Source: Lentzea albidocapillata
GTDB lineage: Bacteria; Actinomycetota; Actinomycetes; Mycobacteriales; Pseudonocardiaceae
NCBI RefSeq assembly: GCF_000719115.1
Contig: NZ_JOEA01000020.1
Coordinates: 186,001 to 250,000 of the forward strand
DNA: 64,000 nucleotides
Reading direction: 5' to 3'
Part shown: in pieces, positions 30,098-39,758 of the stretch
How positions within the stretch are numbered: the first letter of the stretch is position 1
Layout: each line of letters starts with the position of its first letter
Made by a program: the position numbers and the translations under genes
Notes under the pieces: generated by a model
Database searches by the model: none
What the model was told of the DNA's origin: nothing
What the model saw: the letters and a program-made list of their open reading frames with translations, nothing else

Positions 30098-31582
30098 TCA
30101 TGGCGCGCACGTCACCTTCACCTGCGAGCCGACCGGCACCTCGCCTGTCGGCGCGATGGCGGTGACCCGGCACCTCTTCAAGTCGCCCGGTGGCGTGCCC
30201 TGCGCGCTCTGCACCTGAGGTTCCAGGCCTTGGTCGATCAGCTCGATGCTGACCTCGTCGCCGGAACGGCCGATGTAGTCGTCCTCGTCGATCCGCTTCG
30301 GCGAACTGCCCGGAATCCGGTCGGCGGAGTCGGGCTTCGCCTGACCGTTCGCCGGGGGATTCGAGTTCGCCGGGCTGGACGTCGCCGGCCGGCCACCTTG
30401 CCCGGTGCTGTCGTTCTGCTTGACGGTGAACTTCCACAGGAGGAACACGCCAAGAATCACCAGCACTGCCACCAGGACAGCGACCATAACCCAGACTGCG
30501 GTCCGGTTTCTCCCCGGTGGTGTCGGCATGGGAGTGAACGTTCCGGTTCGGTGCACCGGCTGCATTCCGGTCTGGTGCGCCGGCTGCATGGCCGGATGGG
30601 TACCGGGACGTCCTGGTCCTCCCTGGTGGTGCGCCATCTGCGGCGGAATCTGCAGCGGCTGTGAAGCCTGTGGTGGCGGGGGTGGTGCCTGCACCACCTG
30701 CTGCGGGATCACCGGAGGCATCGAAAACCCGGACGGCGTCGGCAGCGGCTGGCCCACCCGCACCGCGCTGACCGCCGCGGCGAACTCCCCGCCGGTCCGG
30801 TAGCGCTGCCTCGGGTCCTTCACCAGCGTGGCCTCGATCAACGCCCGCGCACCCGGCGGGACGTCCGGCGGCAACGGCGGCGCGATGTCGCGGATGTGCA
30901 TCATCGCGACCGTCACCGCGTTGTCCGAGAGGAACGGCCGATGACCGGCCATGCACTCGTAGCCACACACTGCCAACGAGTAAACGTCGCTCGCCGGTTC
31001 GGCCTCACCGCCAAGAGCCTGCTCGGGGGCGATGTAGTGCGCGGTGCCCATGACCATGCCGGACCGCGTCACGGGTGCCGCGTCCACGGCCTTCGCGATG
31101 CCGAAGTCGGTGATCTTCACCTTCCCCGACGGCGTGACCATGATGTTGCCGGGCTTCACGTCGCGGTGCACGAGACCGCGTTCGTGGGCCGCCTGCAACG
31201 CGTTCCCGGTCTGTTCCAGCAGGTCGAGCGTCACGTCGGCGGTCAGCCGACCGCGGGAGATGATCGTCGCGAGCGGTTCGCCCTCGACGAGTTCCATCAC
31301 CAGGTACGCCGTGTCCTCCGGTCCGTCCGCGACCGACGCGGTCTCGCCGTAGTCGTGCACCGACGCGATGCCGGGGTGGTTGAGCGACGCGGTCATCCGA
31401 GCCTCGACACGGAATCGGTGCAGGAACTCGGGATCTCCGGAGAGCTCCGCCTTGAGCACCTTCACCGCGACGCGGCGGTCGAGCCTGTCGTCCGCCGCCT
31501 CCCAGACCTCTCCCATGCCACCGACCGCTATCCGCCTGCTCAGGCGGTAGCGGTCGGCGAGGAGCTGGCCCTTGGTCAGCAT
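30098..31582 (-). CDS. pknA: Ser/Thr protein kinase PknA
   Basis: 494 residues. Kinase domain ~1-275: Lys41, HRDVKPGN (Asp141), DFG (Asp159), activation loop [19 protein letters not shown] Pro/Gln-rich linker (~280-358) leads to membrane helix [23 protein letters not shown]. The C-terminal ~105 extracellular residues end in a compact PASTA-like module ([24 protein letters not shown]...[22 protein letters not shown]) with two cysteines, absent from textbook mycobacterial PknA. Works with PknB in growth and division control. Start overlaps the pbpA stop (ATGA). Confidence 0.96.
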   Translation of the reverse strand: MLTKGQLLADRYRLSRRIAVGGMGEVWEAADDRLDRRVAVKVLKAELSGDPEFLHRFRVEARMTASLNHPGIASVHDYGETASVADGPEDTAYLVMELVEGEPLATIISRGRLTADVTLDLLEQTGNALQAAHERGLVHRDVKPGNIMVTPSGKVKITDFGIAKAVDAAPVTRSGMVMGTAHYIAPEQALGGEAEPASDVYSLAVCGYECMAGHRPFLSDNAVTVAMMHIRDIAPPLPPDVPPGARALIEATLVKDPRQRYRTGGEFAAAVSAVRVGQPLPTPSGFSMPPVIPQQVVQAPPPPPQASQPLQIPPQMAHHQGGPGRPGTHPAMQPAHQTGMQPVHRTGTFTPMPTPPGRNRTAVWVMVAVLVAVLVILGVFLLWKFTVKQNDSTGQGGRPATSSPANSNPPANGQAKPDSADRIPGSSPKRIDEDDYIGRSGDEVSIELIDQGLEPQVQSAQGTPPGDLKRCRVTAIAPTGEVPVGSQVKVTCAP

Positions 31583-33057
31583 CAGCGGCCTGCCAGGTAC
31601 GCGTTCATCACGGCGCGCCCGATCGGCGCGGCGACCTTGCCGCCGGTGGCGCCCAGACCGCGGTCGCCACCGTCCTCCACGATGACCGCGATCGCGATCT
31701 CCGGCTTCTGGGCCGGCGCGAACGCGATGTACCAGGCGTGCGGCTTGTTCTCCGCCACGTTCTCGCCGTGCTCGGCGGTACCGGTCTTCGACGCCACCTG
31801 GACGTTCGACAGCCGGCCCTCGCCACCGGTGTTGATCTCCGACTGGATCATCATGTCGCGCAGCACGTTCGCGTTCGCCGTGCTCATGGCGGTCTCGATC
31901 TGGTCGGGCTCGGTCTCGTCGATCGACTTCAGGTCCGGGCCGAGGATCTTCGACACCAGGTACGGGTGCATGCGCTTGCCGTTGTTGGCGATCGTCGCCG
32001 CGACCATCGCGTTCTGCAGCGGCGTCACGCGCACGTCGCGCTGGCCGATGCCGCTCTGGTAGAGCGCGGCCTCGTCCTGGATCGCGCCCAGGGTCGACGT
32101 CTCGACCGCCAGCGGCACCTCGAGGTCGTTGTCGTTGAAGCCGAACTTGTTCGACTGCGTCGTAAGTTTGGACTTGCCGACCTGTGCCGCCATCTCACCG
32201 AACGCCGTGTTGCACGACTTGGCGAGCGCGGTCTCCATCGACACCGTCTCGCCGGGGCCGCAGGGCTGGCCGTTGAAGTTCGGGAACGGCGCGTTCGACG
32301 TGCCGGGCAGGTTGATCGTGCCCTTGGCGGTGTACTGGGAGTCCTTGTTCTTGCCGTCCGCGAGCGCCGCGGCCGCCACGACGACCTTGTACGTCGAGCC
32401 GGGCGGGTAGAGGCCCTGCGTCGCGCGGTTGATCAGCGGGTTGCCGTTGCCCTTGGCGGTGAGCTGCTTCCACGCCGCCTGCTGCTCCGCCGCGTCGTGG
32501 CTCGCGAGGCGGTTCGGCTCGTAGGACGGCGTGCTCGCCATCGCGAGGATCTCGCCGGTGTCCGGCTTGATCGCGACGACCGAGCCGGTGAAGCCCTTCG
32601 CCACCAGCTGGTCGTACGCGGTCTGCTGCACCTTGGCGTTCACGGTGAGCTGCACGTTGCCGCCGACCGGGTCACGACCGGTGATCAACGCGGAGACGCG
32701 GCGCGTGAACAGCCTGTCGTCCGAGCCGTTGAGGAGGTCGTTCTCGGTGCGCTCGATGCCGGAGGTGCCGTAGGTGACCGACAGGTAGCCGGTGACGGCC
32801 GCGTAGGCCGGGCCGTTGTTGTAGGTGCGCAGGTACCGGAGACGATCGCTCGTCTCCTTGACGTCCGCGATCACGGTGCCGTCGGCGACCGTGATCAGAC
32901 CGCGCTTGCGGGCGTACTCGTCGAGCAGCACCCGGCGGTTGTAGGCGTTCTTGCGCCACTCGTCGGCGTTGATCACCTGGACCCACGTGGCGTTGCCCAG
33001 CAGGAGCACGATCATCACCATCATGGCCATGCCGACGCGGCGGAGCGGTGTGTTCAT
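31582..33057 (-). CDS. pbpA: class B penicillin-binding protein PbpA
   Basis: 491 residues from ATG 33057. One N-terminal membrane helix ([22 protein letters not shown]), the dimerisation/pedestal region, then the transpeptidase domain with SxxK in PGSTYKVV, SxN in KSCNTAFGE and KTG in ASKTGTAEH. Cross-links peptidoglycan during elongation or division and is a known partner of the adjacent SEDS glycosyltransferase. Overlaps the rodA stop by 4 nt and pknA by 1 nt. Confidence 0.97.
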   Translation of the reverse strand: MNTPLRRVGMAMMVMIVLLLGNATWVQVINADEWRKNAYNRRVLLDEYARKRGLITVADGTVIADVKETSDRLRYLRTYNNGPAYAAVTGYLSVTYGTSGIERTENDLLNGSDDRLFTRRVSALITGRDPVGGNVQLTVNAKVQQTAYDQLVAKGFTGSVVAIKPDTGEILAMASTPSYEPNRLASHDAAEQQAAWKQLTAKGNGNPLINRATQGLYPPGSTYKVVVAAAALADGKNKDSQYTAKGTINLPGTSNAPFPNFNGQPCGPGETVSMETALAKSCNTAFGEMAAQVGKSKLTTQSNKFGFNDNDLEVPLAVETSTLGAIQDEAALYQSGIGQRDVRVTPLQNAMVAATIANNGKRMHPYLVSKILGPDLKSIDETEPDQIETAMSTANANVLRDMMIQSEINTGGEGRLSNVQVASKTGTAEHGENVAENKPHAWYIAFAPAQKPEIAIAVIVEDGGDRGLGATGGKVAAPIGRAVMNAYLAGR

Positions 33058-34526
33058 TTGGGACGCTCCACCATCACAGTGTGCTGGTCGGCGATAGCCG
33101 GTTGTTGCGGTTTCGGCTTCGCGATCCGTTGCGGGGCCCGCGCCGCCGCAGAAATTCGCAGTAGCAACGCGACCAGGATGTAGTTGGCGAGAAGTGACGA
33201 ACCGCCGTAGGACAGGAACGGCGCGGTGATACCCGTCATCGGGATCAGCTTCGTGACACCGCCGACGACGATGAACACCTGGAAGCAGACCGCGAACGCG
33301 AGACCGCCGCCCAGGAGCTTGCCGAAGCTGTCGCGCACCGAGATGGCACCACGCAGGCCGCGCAACGCGAAGACCATGTAGACCAGCAGCAGGGCCGCGA
33401 AGCCGACGAACCCGAGCTCCTCGCCGATCACGGCGGTGATGAAGTCGGTGTTCGCCTCGGGGATCATCTCCGGCCGGCCCGCGCCGAGACCGGCACCGCC
33501 GATGCCGCCGGTCGCGAGACCGAACAGCGACTGCGAGATCTGGTACCCGCCGCCGATCACGTCGTAGCGGGCGATCGGGTCCTGCCAGTTCGCTACGCGC
33601 TGCTGCACGTGCGTGAAGAGCTTCCACGCGATGACGGCGCCGCCGGCGAACAGGCCGAGACCGAGCACGACCCACGCCGCTCGTTCAGTGGCGATGTAGA
33701 GCAGCACGAGCACGATGCCGAAGAACAGCAGTGAGGAACCGAGGTCCTTCTGCAGCACCATGACCGCGACCGTGACGCCCCAGGCCGCGAACAGCGGGCC
33801 CAGGTCACGGGCGCGGGGCAGGTCCATGCCGAGGAACCGGCGGCCCGCCACCGTGAAGAGGTCCCGCTTCGACACGAGGAACGCGGCGAAGAAGACCATC
33901 AGGAGGATCTTGGCGAACTCACCCGGCTGGAGCGACAGCGGTCCGATGCGCAGCCAGATCTTCGCGCCGTTGATCGTCGGCGCGATGAAGTTGGGCAGCA
34001 CACCGGGAAGCAGCAGCGCGACCAGTCCGACGAGGCCGAACGTGTAGCCGAAGCGCGCGAGCATCCGGTGGTCCGGGAGGAACTTCAACGTGGCCGCGAA
34101 CATCAGCAACCCGATGCCGGTCCAGATGACCTGCTTGAACGCCACCGGGTCCCACGTGGAGCCGTCCAGGAAGACGGTGCCCTCCAGGGCCAGGTCGATC
34201 CGGTGGATGACCACCAGTCCGAGCCCGTTGAGCAGCGCGACGCACGGCAGGATCGCCGGGTCGGCGTACGGCGCCCACCTGCGCACGGCGAAGTGGGCAC
34301 AGGCGAAGAGTCCGAGGTACGCGAGACCGAGGTAGAGGATCCTCAGGCTCAGCGAGCGTTCCTGGTTCAGTTCGACCAGGATCAGCGCCAGCGTCACGAG
34401 ACCGGCGGCGAACGACAGCATCACCAGTTCGGTGCCGCGTCGCGTCGGCGCCTTCAGCCCCGGCGACGTGTTGGTCGCCACCGACGCGCCTGGTGAACCT
34501 TCCCCGGCGGGGACGGGCGAGCCCAT
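33054..34526 (-). CDS. rodA: FtsW/RodA/SpoVE (SEDS) peptidoglycan glycosyltransferase
   Basis: 490 residues from ATG 34526 (a TTG is immediately upstream). At least ten membrane segments. SEDS motifs: ALLNGLGLVVIHRID, PSLNFIAP-like PNFIAPTINGAKIWLRIGPLSLQPGEFAKI, QKDLGSSLLFFG, and C-terminal VGGVTKLIPMTGITAPFLSYGGSSLLANY. Polymerises lipid II and pairs with PbpA. Located between pstP and pbpA, as rodA in mycobacteria. Confidence 0.95.
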   Translation of the reverse strand: MGSPVPAGEGSPGASVATNTSPGLKAPTRRGTELVMLSFAAGLVTLALILVELNQERSLSLRILYLGLAYLGLFACAHFAVRRWAPYADPAILPCVALLNGLGLVVIHRIDLALEGTVFLDGSTWDPVAFKQVIWTGIGLLMFAATLKFLPDHRMLARFGYTFGLVGLVALLLPGVLPNFIAPTINGAKIWLRIGPLSLQPGEFAKILLMVFFAAFLVSKRDLFTVAGRRFLGMDLPRARDLGPLFAAWGVTVAVMVLQKDLGSSLLFFGIVLVLLYIATERAAWVVLGLGLFAGGAVIAWKLFTHVQQRVANWQDPIARYDVIGGGYQISQSLFGLATGGIGGAGLGAGRPEMIPEANTDFITAVIGEELGFVGFAALLLVYMVFALRGLRGAISVRDSFGKLLGGGLAFAVCFQVFIVVGGVTKLIPMTGITAPFLSYGGSSLLANYILVALLLRISAAARAPQRIAKPKPQQPAIADQHTVMVERPK

Positions 34527-34529
34527 CAA

Positions 34530-35921
34530 CTACGGACCCTCCCGGCATTCCACACCCGGCTTTTGCTGGGATGGGGTGAGCGAAGGCTCGGTGGCACCGG
34601 TCTCCGGGGTCGAAGAGCCGTTGGCGGGCGGCGTGCTGGACGGAGTGCTCGGCGTCGTGCTGGTCGACGACGTGTCCTTGCACAGCGGCAACATGTGCTC
34701 GGTGCGCAGCAACCGGACCGCGGCGCGGGCGCCGTCGAGGCCGTTGTCGCTGCGGATGCCCGCGGTGATGGTCTTCCGGCCGGCTTCCTGCAGGTCGTTC
34801 AGCGTGATCGGGGTACAGCCCGTGGATCCGGGCGGGCACGAGTCCTCGACCTTGGACGACAGCTTGAAGCCGAGCACCGAGCCGTTCAGGCCGCGGAAGA
34901 TCGCGACCTGGCCGTTCTCGGTGGCTCCGACGTAGAACTGGGTGTTGAGCCACAGCTTGCCGCCGACCGCCACGACACCGGTCAGCAGGAGCAGCACGAA
35001 GATGATCGCGAACGCCTTGATGGCGTTGCGCTTCTTCCGCTTCGGGTCCTGCGGAGGTGGTGGCGGTGCGTCCATCCGCTGTGGCATCGGCGGGCGCTGC
35101 TGCGTGAGCGCGCTCGCCCGCGAGGCCGCGGAGTCGGGCGGGGCGTTGTGGTCCTCGCTGCCGTCGCCGGCCGCGCCACCGAGGATCGGGTAGTCGTCGC
35201 CGAAGTCGACGTCCTGGACGTCCGCCACGATCACCGTGACGTTGTCGGGGCCGCCGCCCTTGAGCGCGAGCTCGATCATCCGGTCCGCGCAGGCCTGCGG
35301 GTCGGGAATGCGGATCGCCTCGTCGAGCGTCTCCAGGCTCACGACGCCGGACAGACCGTCCGAGCAGAGCAGGAACCGGTCGCCGACGCGCGCTTCGCGC
35401 ACCGTGAGGCTGGGCTCGAAGTCGTGCCCGGTGAGGGCGCGCAGCAGCAACGAGCGTTGCGGGTGCGTGGCGGCCTCGTCCGGGGTGATCCGGCCCTCGT
35501 CGATCAACGACTGGACGAACGTGTCGTCGTGCGTGATCTGCGCGAAGGAGCCCTCCCTCAGGAGGTACGCGCGCGAGTCGCCGATGTGCACGAGCCCGAG
35601 GCGGTTGCCCGCGAACAGGATGGCCGTGAGCGTGGTGCCCATGCCCTCCAGGTCCGGGTCGCTCGTCACGAGTTCGGAGATGGCGCCGTTGCCACTCGCG
35701 ACCGCGTCGCGCAGCTTGCCGAGGAGGTCGTCGCCGGGCTCGTCGTCGTCGACGTGGGCCAGCGAGGCGATGACCACCTTGCTCGCGACCTCACCGGCGG
35801 CGTGGCCACCCATGCCGTCGGCTACTGCGAGCAGGCGGGGGCCCGCGTACACGGAGTCCTGGTTGTTGGCACGAACCAGGCCCCTGTCGCTGCGGGCCGC
35901 GTATCGAAGAACCAAGGTCAT
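34530..35921 (-). CDS. pstP: PP2C-type Ser/Thr phosphatase PstP
   Basis: 463 residues. PP2C core ~1-235 with the metal-binding motifs RANNQDS, VADGMGGHAAGE, VHIGDSRAYLL, LLCSDGLSGVV and GGPDNVTVIVADV. A Pro-rich linker leads to a single membrane helix (AIKAFAIIFVLLLLTGVVAVGG, ~302-323) and a ~140-residue extracellular part with three cysteines and a Ser/Thr/Pro-rich end. Dephosphorylates PknA, PknB and their targets. Overlaps the fhaB stop by 4 nt. Confidence 0.96.
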   Translation of the reverse strand: MTLVLRYAARSDRGLVRANNQDSVYAGPRLLAVADGMGGHAAGEVASKVVIASLAHVDDDEPGDDLLGKLRDAVASGNGAISELVTSDPDLEGMGTTLTAILFAGNRLGLVHIGDSRAYLLREGSFAQITHDDTFVQSLIDEGRITPDEAATHPQRSLLLRALTGHDFEPSLTVREARVGDRFLLCSDGLSGVVSLETLDEAIRIPDPQACADRMIELALKGGGPDNVTVIVADVQDVDFGDDYPILGGAAGDGSEDHNAPPDSAASRASALTQQRPPMPQRMDAPPPPPQDPKRKKRNAIKAFAIIFVLLLLTGVVAVGGKLWLNTQFYVGATENGQVAIFRGLNGSVLGFKLSSKVEDSCPPGSTGCTPITLNDLQEAGRKTITAGIRSDNGLDGARAAVRLLRTEHMLPLCKDTSSTSTTPSTPSSTPPANGSSTPETGATEPSLTPSQQKPGVECREGP

Positions 35922-36379
35922 GAGCGCAGCTCGATCACCGTTTTGCCAATGCGGATCGGGGTGCCGAGAGGTACGCGCAGGGGTGCGGTGACCTTGGCTC
36001 GGTCTAGGTAGGTGCCGTTCGTGGAGCCGAGGTCCTCCACGTACCAGTCGGTACCGCGCATGGACAGCCGCGCGTGCCTGGTCGACGCGAAGTCGTCGTC
36101 CAGGACGAGGGTGGAGTCGTCAGCACGGCCGATCAGGATCGGCCTGCCGTCGAGCGAGATGCGGGTGCCTGTGAGCGCCCCGTGGGTGACCACGAGTTGC
36201 CGAGGCGCCTTGCTTCCCCTCGCCGACTTCTCGGACCTCCGGAATCCGGGCAGTCCTGATGCCCGGAGCCCTGAGGCTGCGTAAAGATCAGAGCGGACCA
36301 CACGTAGGGCGGCCAGCACAAAGAGCCAGAGGAGCACGAGAAAGCCCGCTCTGGTCAGCTGCATCACCAGCTCTTGCAC
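35918..36379 (-). CDS. fhaB: FHA-domain membrane protein FhaB (FipA-like)
   Basis: 153 residues from GTG 36379 (AGGAG upstream; ATG at 36364 also possible). N-terminal membrane helix (GFLVLLWLFVLAALRVV), basic linker, then an FHA domain ([35 protein letters not shown]). FHA domains bind phosphothreonine. The mycobacterial homologue joins FtsZ and FtsQ in division, and the linker may be phosphorylated by PknA/PknB (inference). Confidence 0.95.
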   Translation of the reverse strand: MQELVMQLTRAGFLVLLWLFVLAALRVVRSDLYAASGLRASGLPGFRRSEKSARGSKAPRQLVVTHGALTGTRISLDGRPILIGRADDSTLVLDDDFASTRHARLSMRGTDWYVEDLGSTNGTYLDRAKVTAPLRVPLGTPIRIGKTVIELRS

Positions 36380-36430
36380 CGGTTGTAACCGCTCCTGCCT
36401 TGAGTTGCATACCCGACACCCGTGTCGACC

Positions 36431-37699
36431 TCAGCCCGCGGTGCGGAAGACCAGTGACGAGTGGCCGATGCGGACGACGTCGCCCTCCGCGAGCTGCCAA
36501 GTCTGCACTGGCGTGCCGTTCACCGTGGTGCCGTTTGTCGAACCGAGATCAGCGAGCATCGCATTCTGCCCGTCCCAGGAGATTTCCAGGTGGCGCCTGG
36601 AGACTCCGGTGTCCGGGAGGCGGAAGTCGGCTTCCTGCCCACGACCTACGACGTTTCCACCCTGCTTCAGGTTGTACGTCCGGTTGGATCCGTCGTCGAG
36701 GTGCAGCGTCGCGTTGAGCTGACGGTTCGCGCCCTGGGTGGCCGGCGGGGCGTATCCGCCCTGGTTGTAGCCCTGGTCGTAGCCGCCCTGCTGGCCGTAG
36801 CCCTGCTGCTGGCCGTAACCCTGGTCGTAACCACCGGCCGGCTGCTGGCCGTAGCCCTGGTCGTAGCCGGCGCCCTGTTGCTGGCCGCCGGCGTAACCCT
36901 GGTCGTAGCCCTGCTGCTGCTGGCCGTAGCCCTGCTGCTGGCCGTAACCCTGGTCCTGGCCGTAGCCCTGCTGCTGGCCGCCGCCGTAACCCTGGTCGTA
37001 GCCCTGCTGCTGGCCATAACCCTGGTCGTAGCCGGCGCCCTGTTGCTGGCCGCCGGCGTAGCCCTGGTCGTAGCCCTGCTGCTGGCCGTAGCCCTGCTGG
37101 CCGTAGGCCGGGTCCTGTCCTTGCTGGCCATAACCCTGCTGCTGGCCATAACCCTGCTGGTCATAGCCCTGCTGCTGGTCGTAGCCCTGCTGGCCGTAGC
37201 CGCCCTGACCATAAGGGTCCTGGCCGGGCTGGCCCTGTCCTTGTCCGTAGCCGGGTGGCTGGCTCATGGGTCGGTCTCCTGCGGTGCGAGGTGGTGCTGA
37301 CCGTCGGCTGGCCGCTTTCACGTCGGGGTCGACGGACGAGCTGGTTCGGAACTGTCCGGTGTGCAGCGCCTCGGAGCGCTCCAGGGAGACTACGACGTCA
37401 CCATAGGTATCCCACCCGGACTCGGCCAGGTGCTCCCGCAGGCCCTCTGCGAGAAGCTGTGTGATGCGTAGTTCATCCTGCTCATCGCCCGCAAGACGTT
37501 CGTGGTCCTGAGGCCCGAGCAGCACCTTGTAGTGGTTGGGGGCTAGCAGTCTGCCACCCGCGAGCTCGCGGATGTTGCTGTCACCCTCCCGATGCAGTGC
37601 CTGTGCCACCTCTTGGGGCACGACGCTGCCGCCGAACACGCGCGCGAAGGTGTTGCCGACCAGACCTTCGAGCTTGCGCTCGAAGCGTTGCAGGCCCAT
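36431..37699 (-). CDS. fhaA: FHA-domain protein FhaA with Gln/Gly/Tyr-rich low-complexity region
   Basis: 422 residues from ATG 37699. An N-terminal DUF3662 domain (1-~125; [24 protein letters not shown]) is followed by a disordered region (148-316) built from short G-Y-G-Q-Q-Q and Y-D-Q-G-Y repeats, then a C-terminal FHA domain ([37 protein letters not shown]). In mycobacteria FhaA binds phosphorylated MviN/MurJ-like partners and regulates peptidoglycan synthesis. The repetitive DNA is prone to slippage. First gene of the cluster, which runs left to pknB. Confidence 0.96.
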   Translation of the reverse strand: MGLQRFERKLEGLVGNTFARVFGGSVVPQEVAQALHREGDSNIRELAGGRLLAPNHYKVLLGPQDHERLAGDEQDELRITQLLAEGLREHLAESGWDTYGDVVVSLERSEALHTGQFRTSSSVDPDVKAASRRSAPPRTAGDRPMSQPPGYGQGQGQPGQDPYGQGGYGQQGYDQQQGYDQQGYGQQQGYGQQGQDPAYGQQGYGQQQGYDQGYAGGQQQGAGYDQGYGQQQGYDQGYGGGQQQGYGQDQGYGQQQGYGQQQQGYDQGYAGGQQQGAGYDQGYGQQPAGGYDQGYGQQQGYGQQGGYDQGYNQGGYAPPATQGANRQLNATLHLDDGSNRTYNLKQGGNVVGRGQEADFRLPDTGVSRRHLEISWDGQNAMLADLGSTNGTTVNGTPVQTWQLAEGDVVRIGHSSLVFRTAG

Positions 37700-37825
37700 G
37701 TCGACTCCTTCCGTTCGTGTCGATCGGCCGGGCTCCTGTACCGATCGTATCCGGGTACGACCAGCCCTACAGGGGGCGATTAGGAACCCGGTTTGGCCGC
37801 GTGCTAGTGTTTCCAACGTCTCCAG

Positions 37826-37908
37826 GGGCAAGTGGCGGAATGGCAGACGCGCACGGTTCAGGTCCGTGTGTCCGAAAGGACGTGGGGGTTCAACTCCCCC
37901 CTTGCCCA
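37826..37908 (+). tRNA. tRNA-Leu (CAG)
   Basis: 83 nt with a long variable arm (GTCCGAAAGGAC). Acceptor GGGCAAG/CTTGCCC; anticodon stem CACGG/CCGTG with loop TTCAGGT and anticodon CAG at 37859-37861; T-arm GGGGGTTCAACTCCCCC. Same position beside fhaA as leuT in mycobacteria. Confidence 0.97.
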
Positions 37909-37922
37909 TCGAAAGACAGATG

Positions 37923-37955
37923 GAACCCCCCTCGCGAATATCGCGAGGGGGGTTC
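37923..37955 (+). terminator. terminator after tRNA-Leu
   Basis: Perfect 15-bp arms GAACCCCCCTCGCGA and TCGCGAGGGGGGTTC, loop ATA, then TTT. Confidence 0.92.
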
Positions 37956-38024
37956 TTTCGTTGATCGGCAGTATCGGATTCGTTGATCCAACAGGTGATG
38001 TCTGTCACTCGTTCGGGGGGCGCC

Positions 38025-38810
38025 ATGTGGGCGATAGCGGCTGCCGGCTTCGGCGCGGAACTCGAGCTCGTCGAGGTTCCCCGGCCCACGCCAGGCCCAG
38101 GTCAGCTCCTGGTCCGGCTGTTCGCGGCGAGCGTCAACCCGTTCGACCGCAAAGTCGTGAACGGGATGCTCCGCGGTTCCGCTCCCCACCGGTTCCCACT
38201 CGTTCCCGGAACTGATGGGGCGGGTGAGGTGGAAGGTTCCGGAGAGAGGATTTTCGGCACCTTCTTCCACCGTCCGGTCGGCGGCGGAACATACGCCGAG
38301 TACGTCACAGTTCCGGCCGAGAACGCGTTGGCGCCGTTGCCGGAAGATCTGGATCCCGCCGTCGCCGCCGCATTGCCGACCGCGGGTATGACCGCTTTGC
38401 AGTTGGTCGAGTCACTCGGCACCGCGGAATCCGTGCTGATCGTCGGTGCCTCGGGTGGCGTCGGGTCGTTCGCCGTCCAGATCGCGCGTGCGGCGGGCAA
38501 GCGGGTCATCCCGATCGGCCGCGGCGACTCCCTCGTGGAGGCCGACGCGCTCATCGACCTCGTGAGTGCCGACCGTTCGTCGTTCGAGGCGAACGCGCGC
38601 TACGCGCCGCTGGCCTTCAACACCAACTACGTTTCCGCTGATCCCGCGCAGAATTTCGGCCTGAAGGGGTCACGGGAAATGCTGGTGCGACTGGCATCCA
38701 TGGTGCAGTCGGGTGACCTGGAAGTGCCGATCGGCCGACGCGTGCCGTTGCGTGGGGCGGCCGACGTTTTCGCAGGTCACGGGCCCGGCAAGACAGTGAT
38801 CATCATGTAG
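38025..38810 (+). CDS. zinc-independent MDR-type oxidoreductase (quinone reductase-like), shortened
   Basis: 261 residues from ATG 38025, which follows GGGGGG; an in-frame ATG 27 nt upstream is an alternative. GroES-like N-terminus ([20 protein letters not shown]...[13 protein letters not shown]), nucleotide-binding loop [22 protein letters not shown] and C-terminus GKTVIIM as in NADPH:quinone reductases. Normal family length is ~310-330; here ~50 residues appear missing between the Rossmann start and the C-terminal beta strands. A compact member or an old internal deletion. No zinc ligands. Confidence 0.8.
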   Translation: MWAIAAAGFGAELELVEVPRPTPGPGQLLVRLFAASVNPFDRKVVNGMLRGSAPHRFPLVPGTDGAGEVEGSGERIFGTFFHRPVGGGTYAEYVTVPAENALAPLPEDLDPAVAAALPTAGMTALQLVESLGTAESVLIVGASGGVGSFAVQIARAAGKRVIPIGRGDSLVEADALIDLVSADRSSFEANARYAPLAFNTNYVSADPAQNFGLKGSREMLVRLASMVQSGDLEVPIGRRVPLRGAADVFAGHGPGKTVIIM

Positions 38811-39126
38811 GTGGTCGTTCTGGCGCGGTGAGCGGTCGACGGACGGTGACCGGTGCCGCTGACCGGTTTTTTGCCCTCACGCCTGGCGCACCTACTTTGA
38901 GCAGCTCTTTTGGTGCGTCCATCCGGATTAACGTCACCCAGACGGCAGCACAGCAGGACCGAACTCCCCTCGGCACTCCTCGACCGGTCACCGACCGGTC
39001 GGCGCCGTCGATCGCAGGGGGTCCTGTGACCTGGGGGCGGGCCGCGCGCTTCCTGCTAATTCTTATGCCAGAGCACGAGTCGAAACGCGGCGGATCTCCC
39101 GCCGCGGGTGACGAGGAGGCACTGGC
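38811..39126. other. 316-bp intergenic region with GACCGGT repeats
   Basis: GACCGGT occurs at 38848, 38861, 38982 and 38993, the last two as perfect GACCGGTC palindromes 3 bp apart. A T run at 38865-38870 could end the upstream transcript. An open frame covers most of the region but is not protein-like and is not called. Confidence 0.5.
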
Positions 39127-39744
39127 GTGAGCAGCACCCCAGCAAGGATCGCGGCGCTCGACAGTTCGAACGGTCTGTCGACCACCCCGGTCCCGGTTCC
39201 GGAACTGCCCGCGTCCGTCGAGGAGCTGGCTGCCGCTGCGGCGATCCGCCTCGGCTGGCACGGCGTGGTTCTCCCCGAAATGGTCCTGATGGGCCGCAAG
39301 GTCGTCGTGGTGGCCGAACTCCTGGCCGCCGCCCACGCCGAGCGCGTGTGTGTGGGTGCGGGCCCCGAGGCCGACAAGACCACCGTCTCCACGTGGGTGT
39401 GGCCGGAGATGGAAGGCCGCGTTCCCCCCGCCGCGGTGCGGATCGTCGGCGTCCTGGCCGTCGCCCGTCACTGGAGGACGGCTCTGGCTTCCGCAGTCCC
39501 CTTCGCCCGCTACGGCAACGCCGCGGTCGTCCTGCCCGAGTCGGTCGCCTTCTCGCACGACTACCTCGCGAACTGCCTGCCGCGCGTGCGCCGTTACGGC
39601 GTCTCGGTGCTGCTGGCCGACGACGAGAAGGACCTCTCGGTCGACGTGTCCGGCCGCCAGGAGAACGCGCCCTCCGAGGACACCGCCATCACCCGCTGGG
39701 TCAACGAACTGGTCTACGAGCAGGTGCTCGCCACCGCTTCCTGA
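39127..39744 (+). CDS. conserved-looking cytoplasmic protein of unknown function
   Basis: 205 residues from GTG 39127, preceded by GAGGAGG at good spacing. No membrane segments or signal peptide. The sequence has a hydrophobic core pattern (GRKVVVVAELLAAAHAERVCVGAG, VRIVGVLAVARHWRTAL, NAAVVLPESVAFSHDYLANCLPRVRRYGVSVLLADDEKDLSVDV) that suggests an alpha/beta fold. I do not recognise the family. Codon use matches its neighbours. Followed after 14 bp by an NAD(P)-binding gene. Confidence 0.75.
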   Translation: MSSTPARIAALDSSNGLSTTPVPVPELPASVEELAAAAAIRLGWHGVVLPEMVLMGRKVVVVAELLAAAHAERVCVGAGPEADKTTVSTWVWPEMEGRVPPAAVRIVGVLAVARHWRTALASAVPFARYGNAAVVLPESVAFSHDYLANCLPRVRRYGVSVLLADDEKDLSVDVSGRQENAPSEDTAITRWVNELVYEQVLATAS

Positions 39745-39758
39745 TCTACGGTCGGGCC

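Noticed and set aside
38828-39130. 100-codon frame whose stop overlaps the next gene's GTG
   Set aside because: No ribosome-binding site, no domain-like pattern, and it contains palindromes and T runs typical of intergenic DNA.
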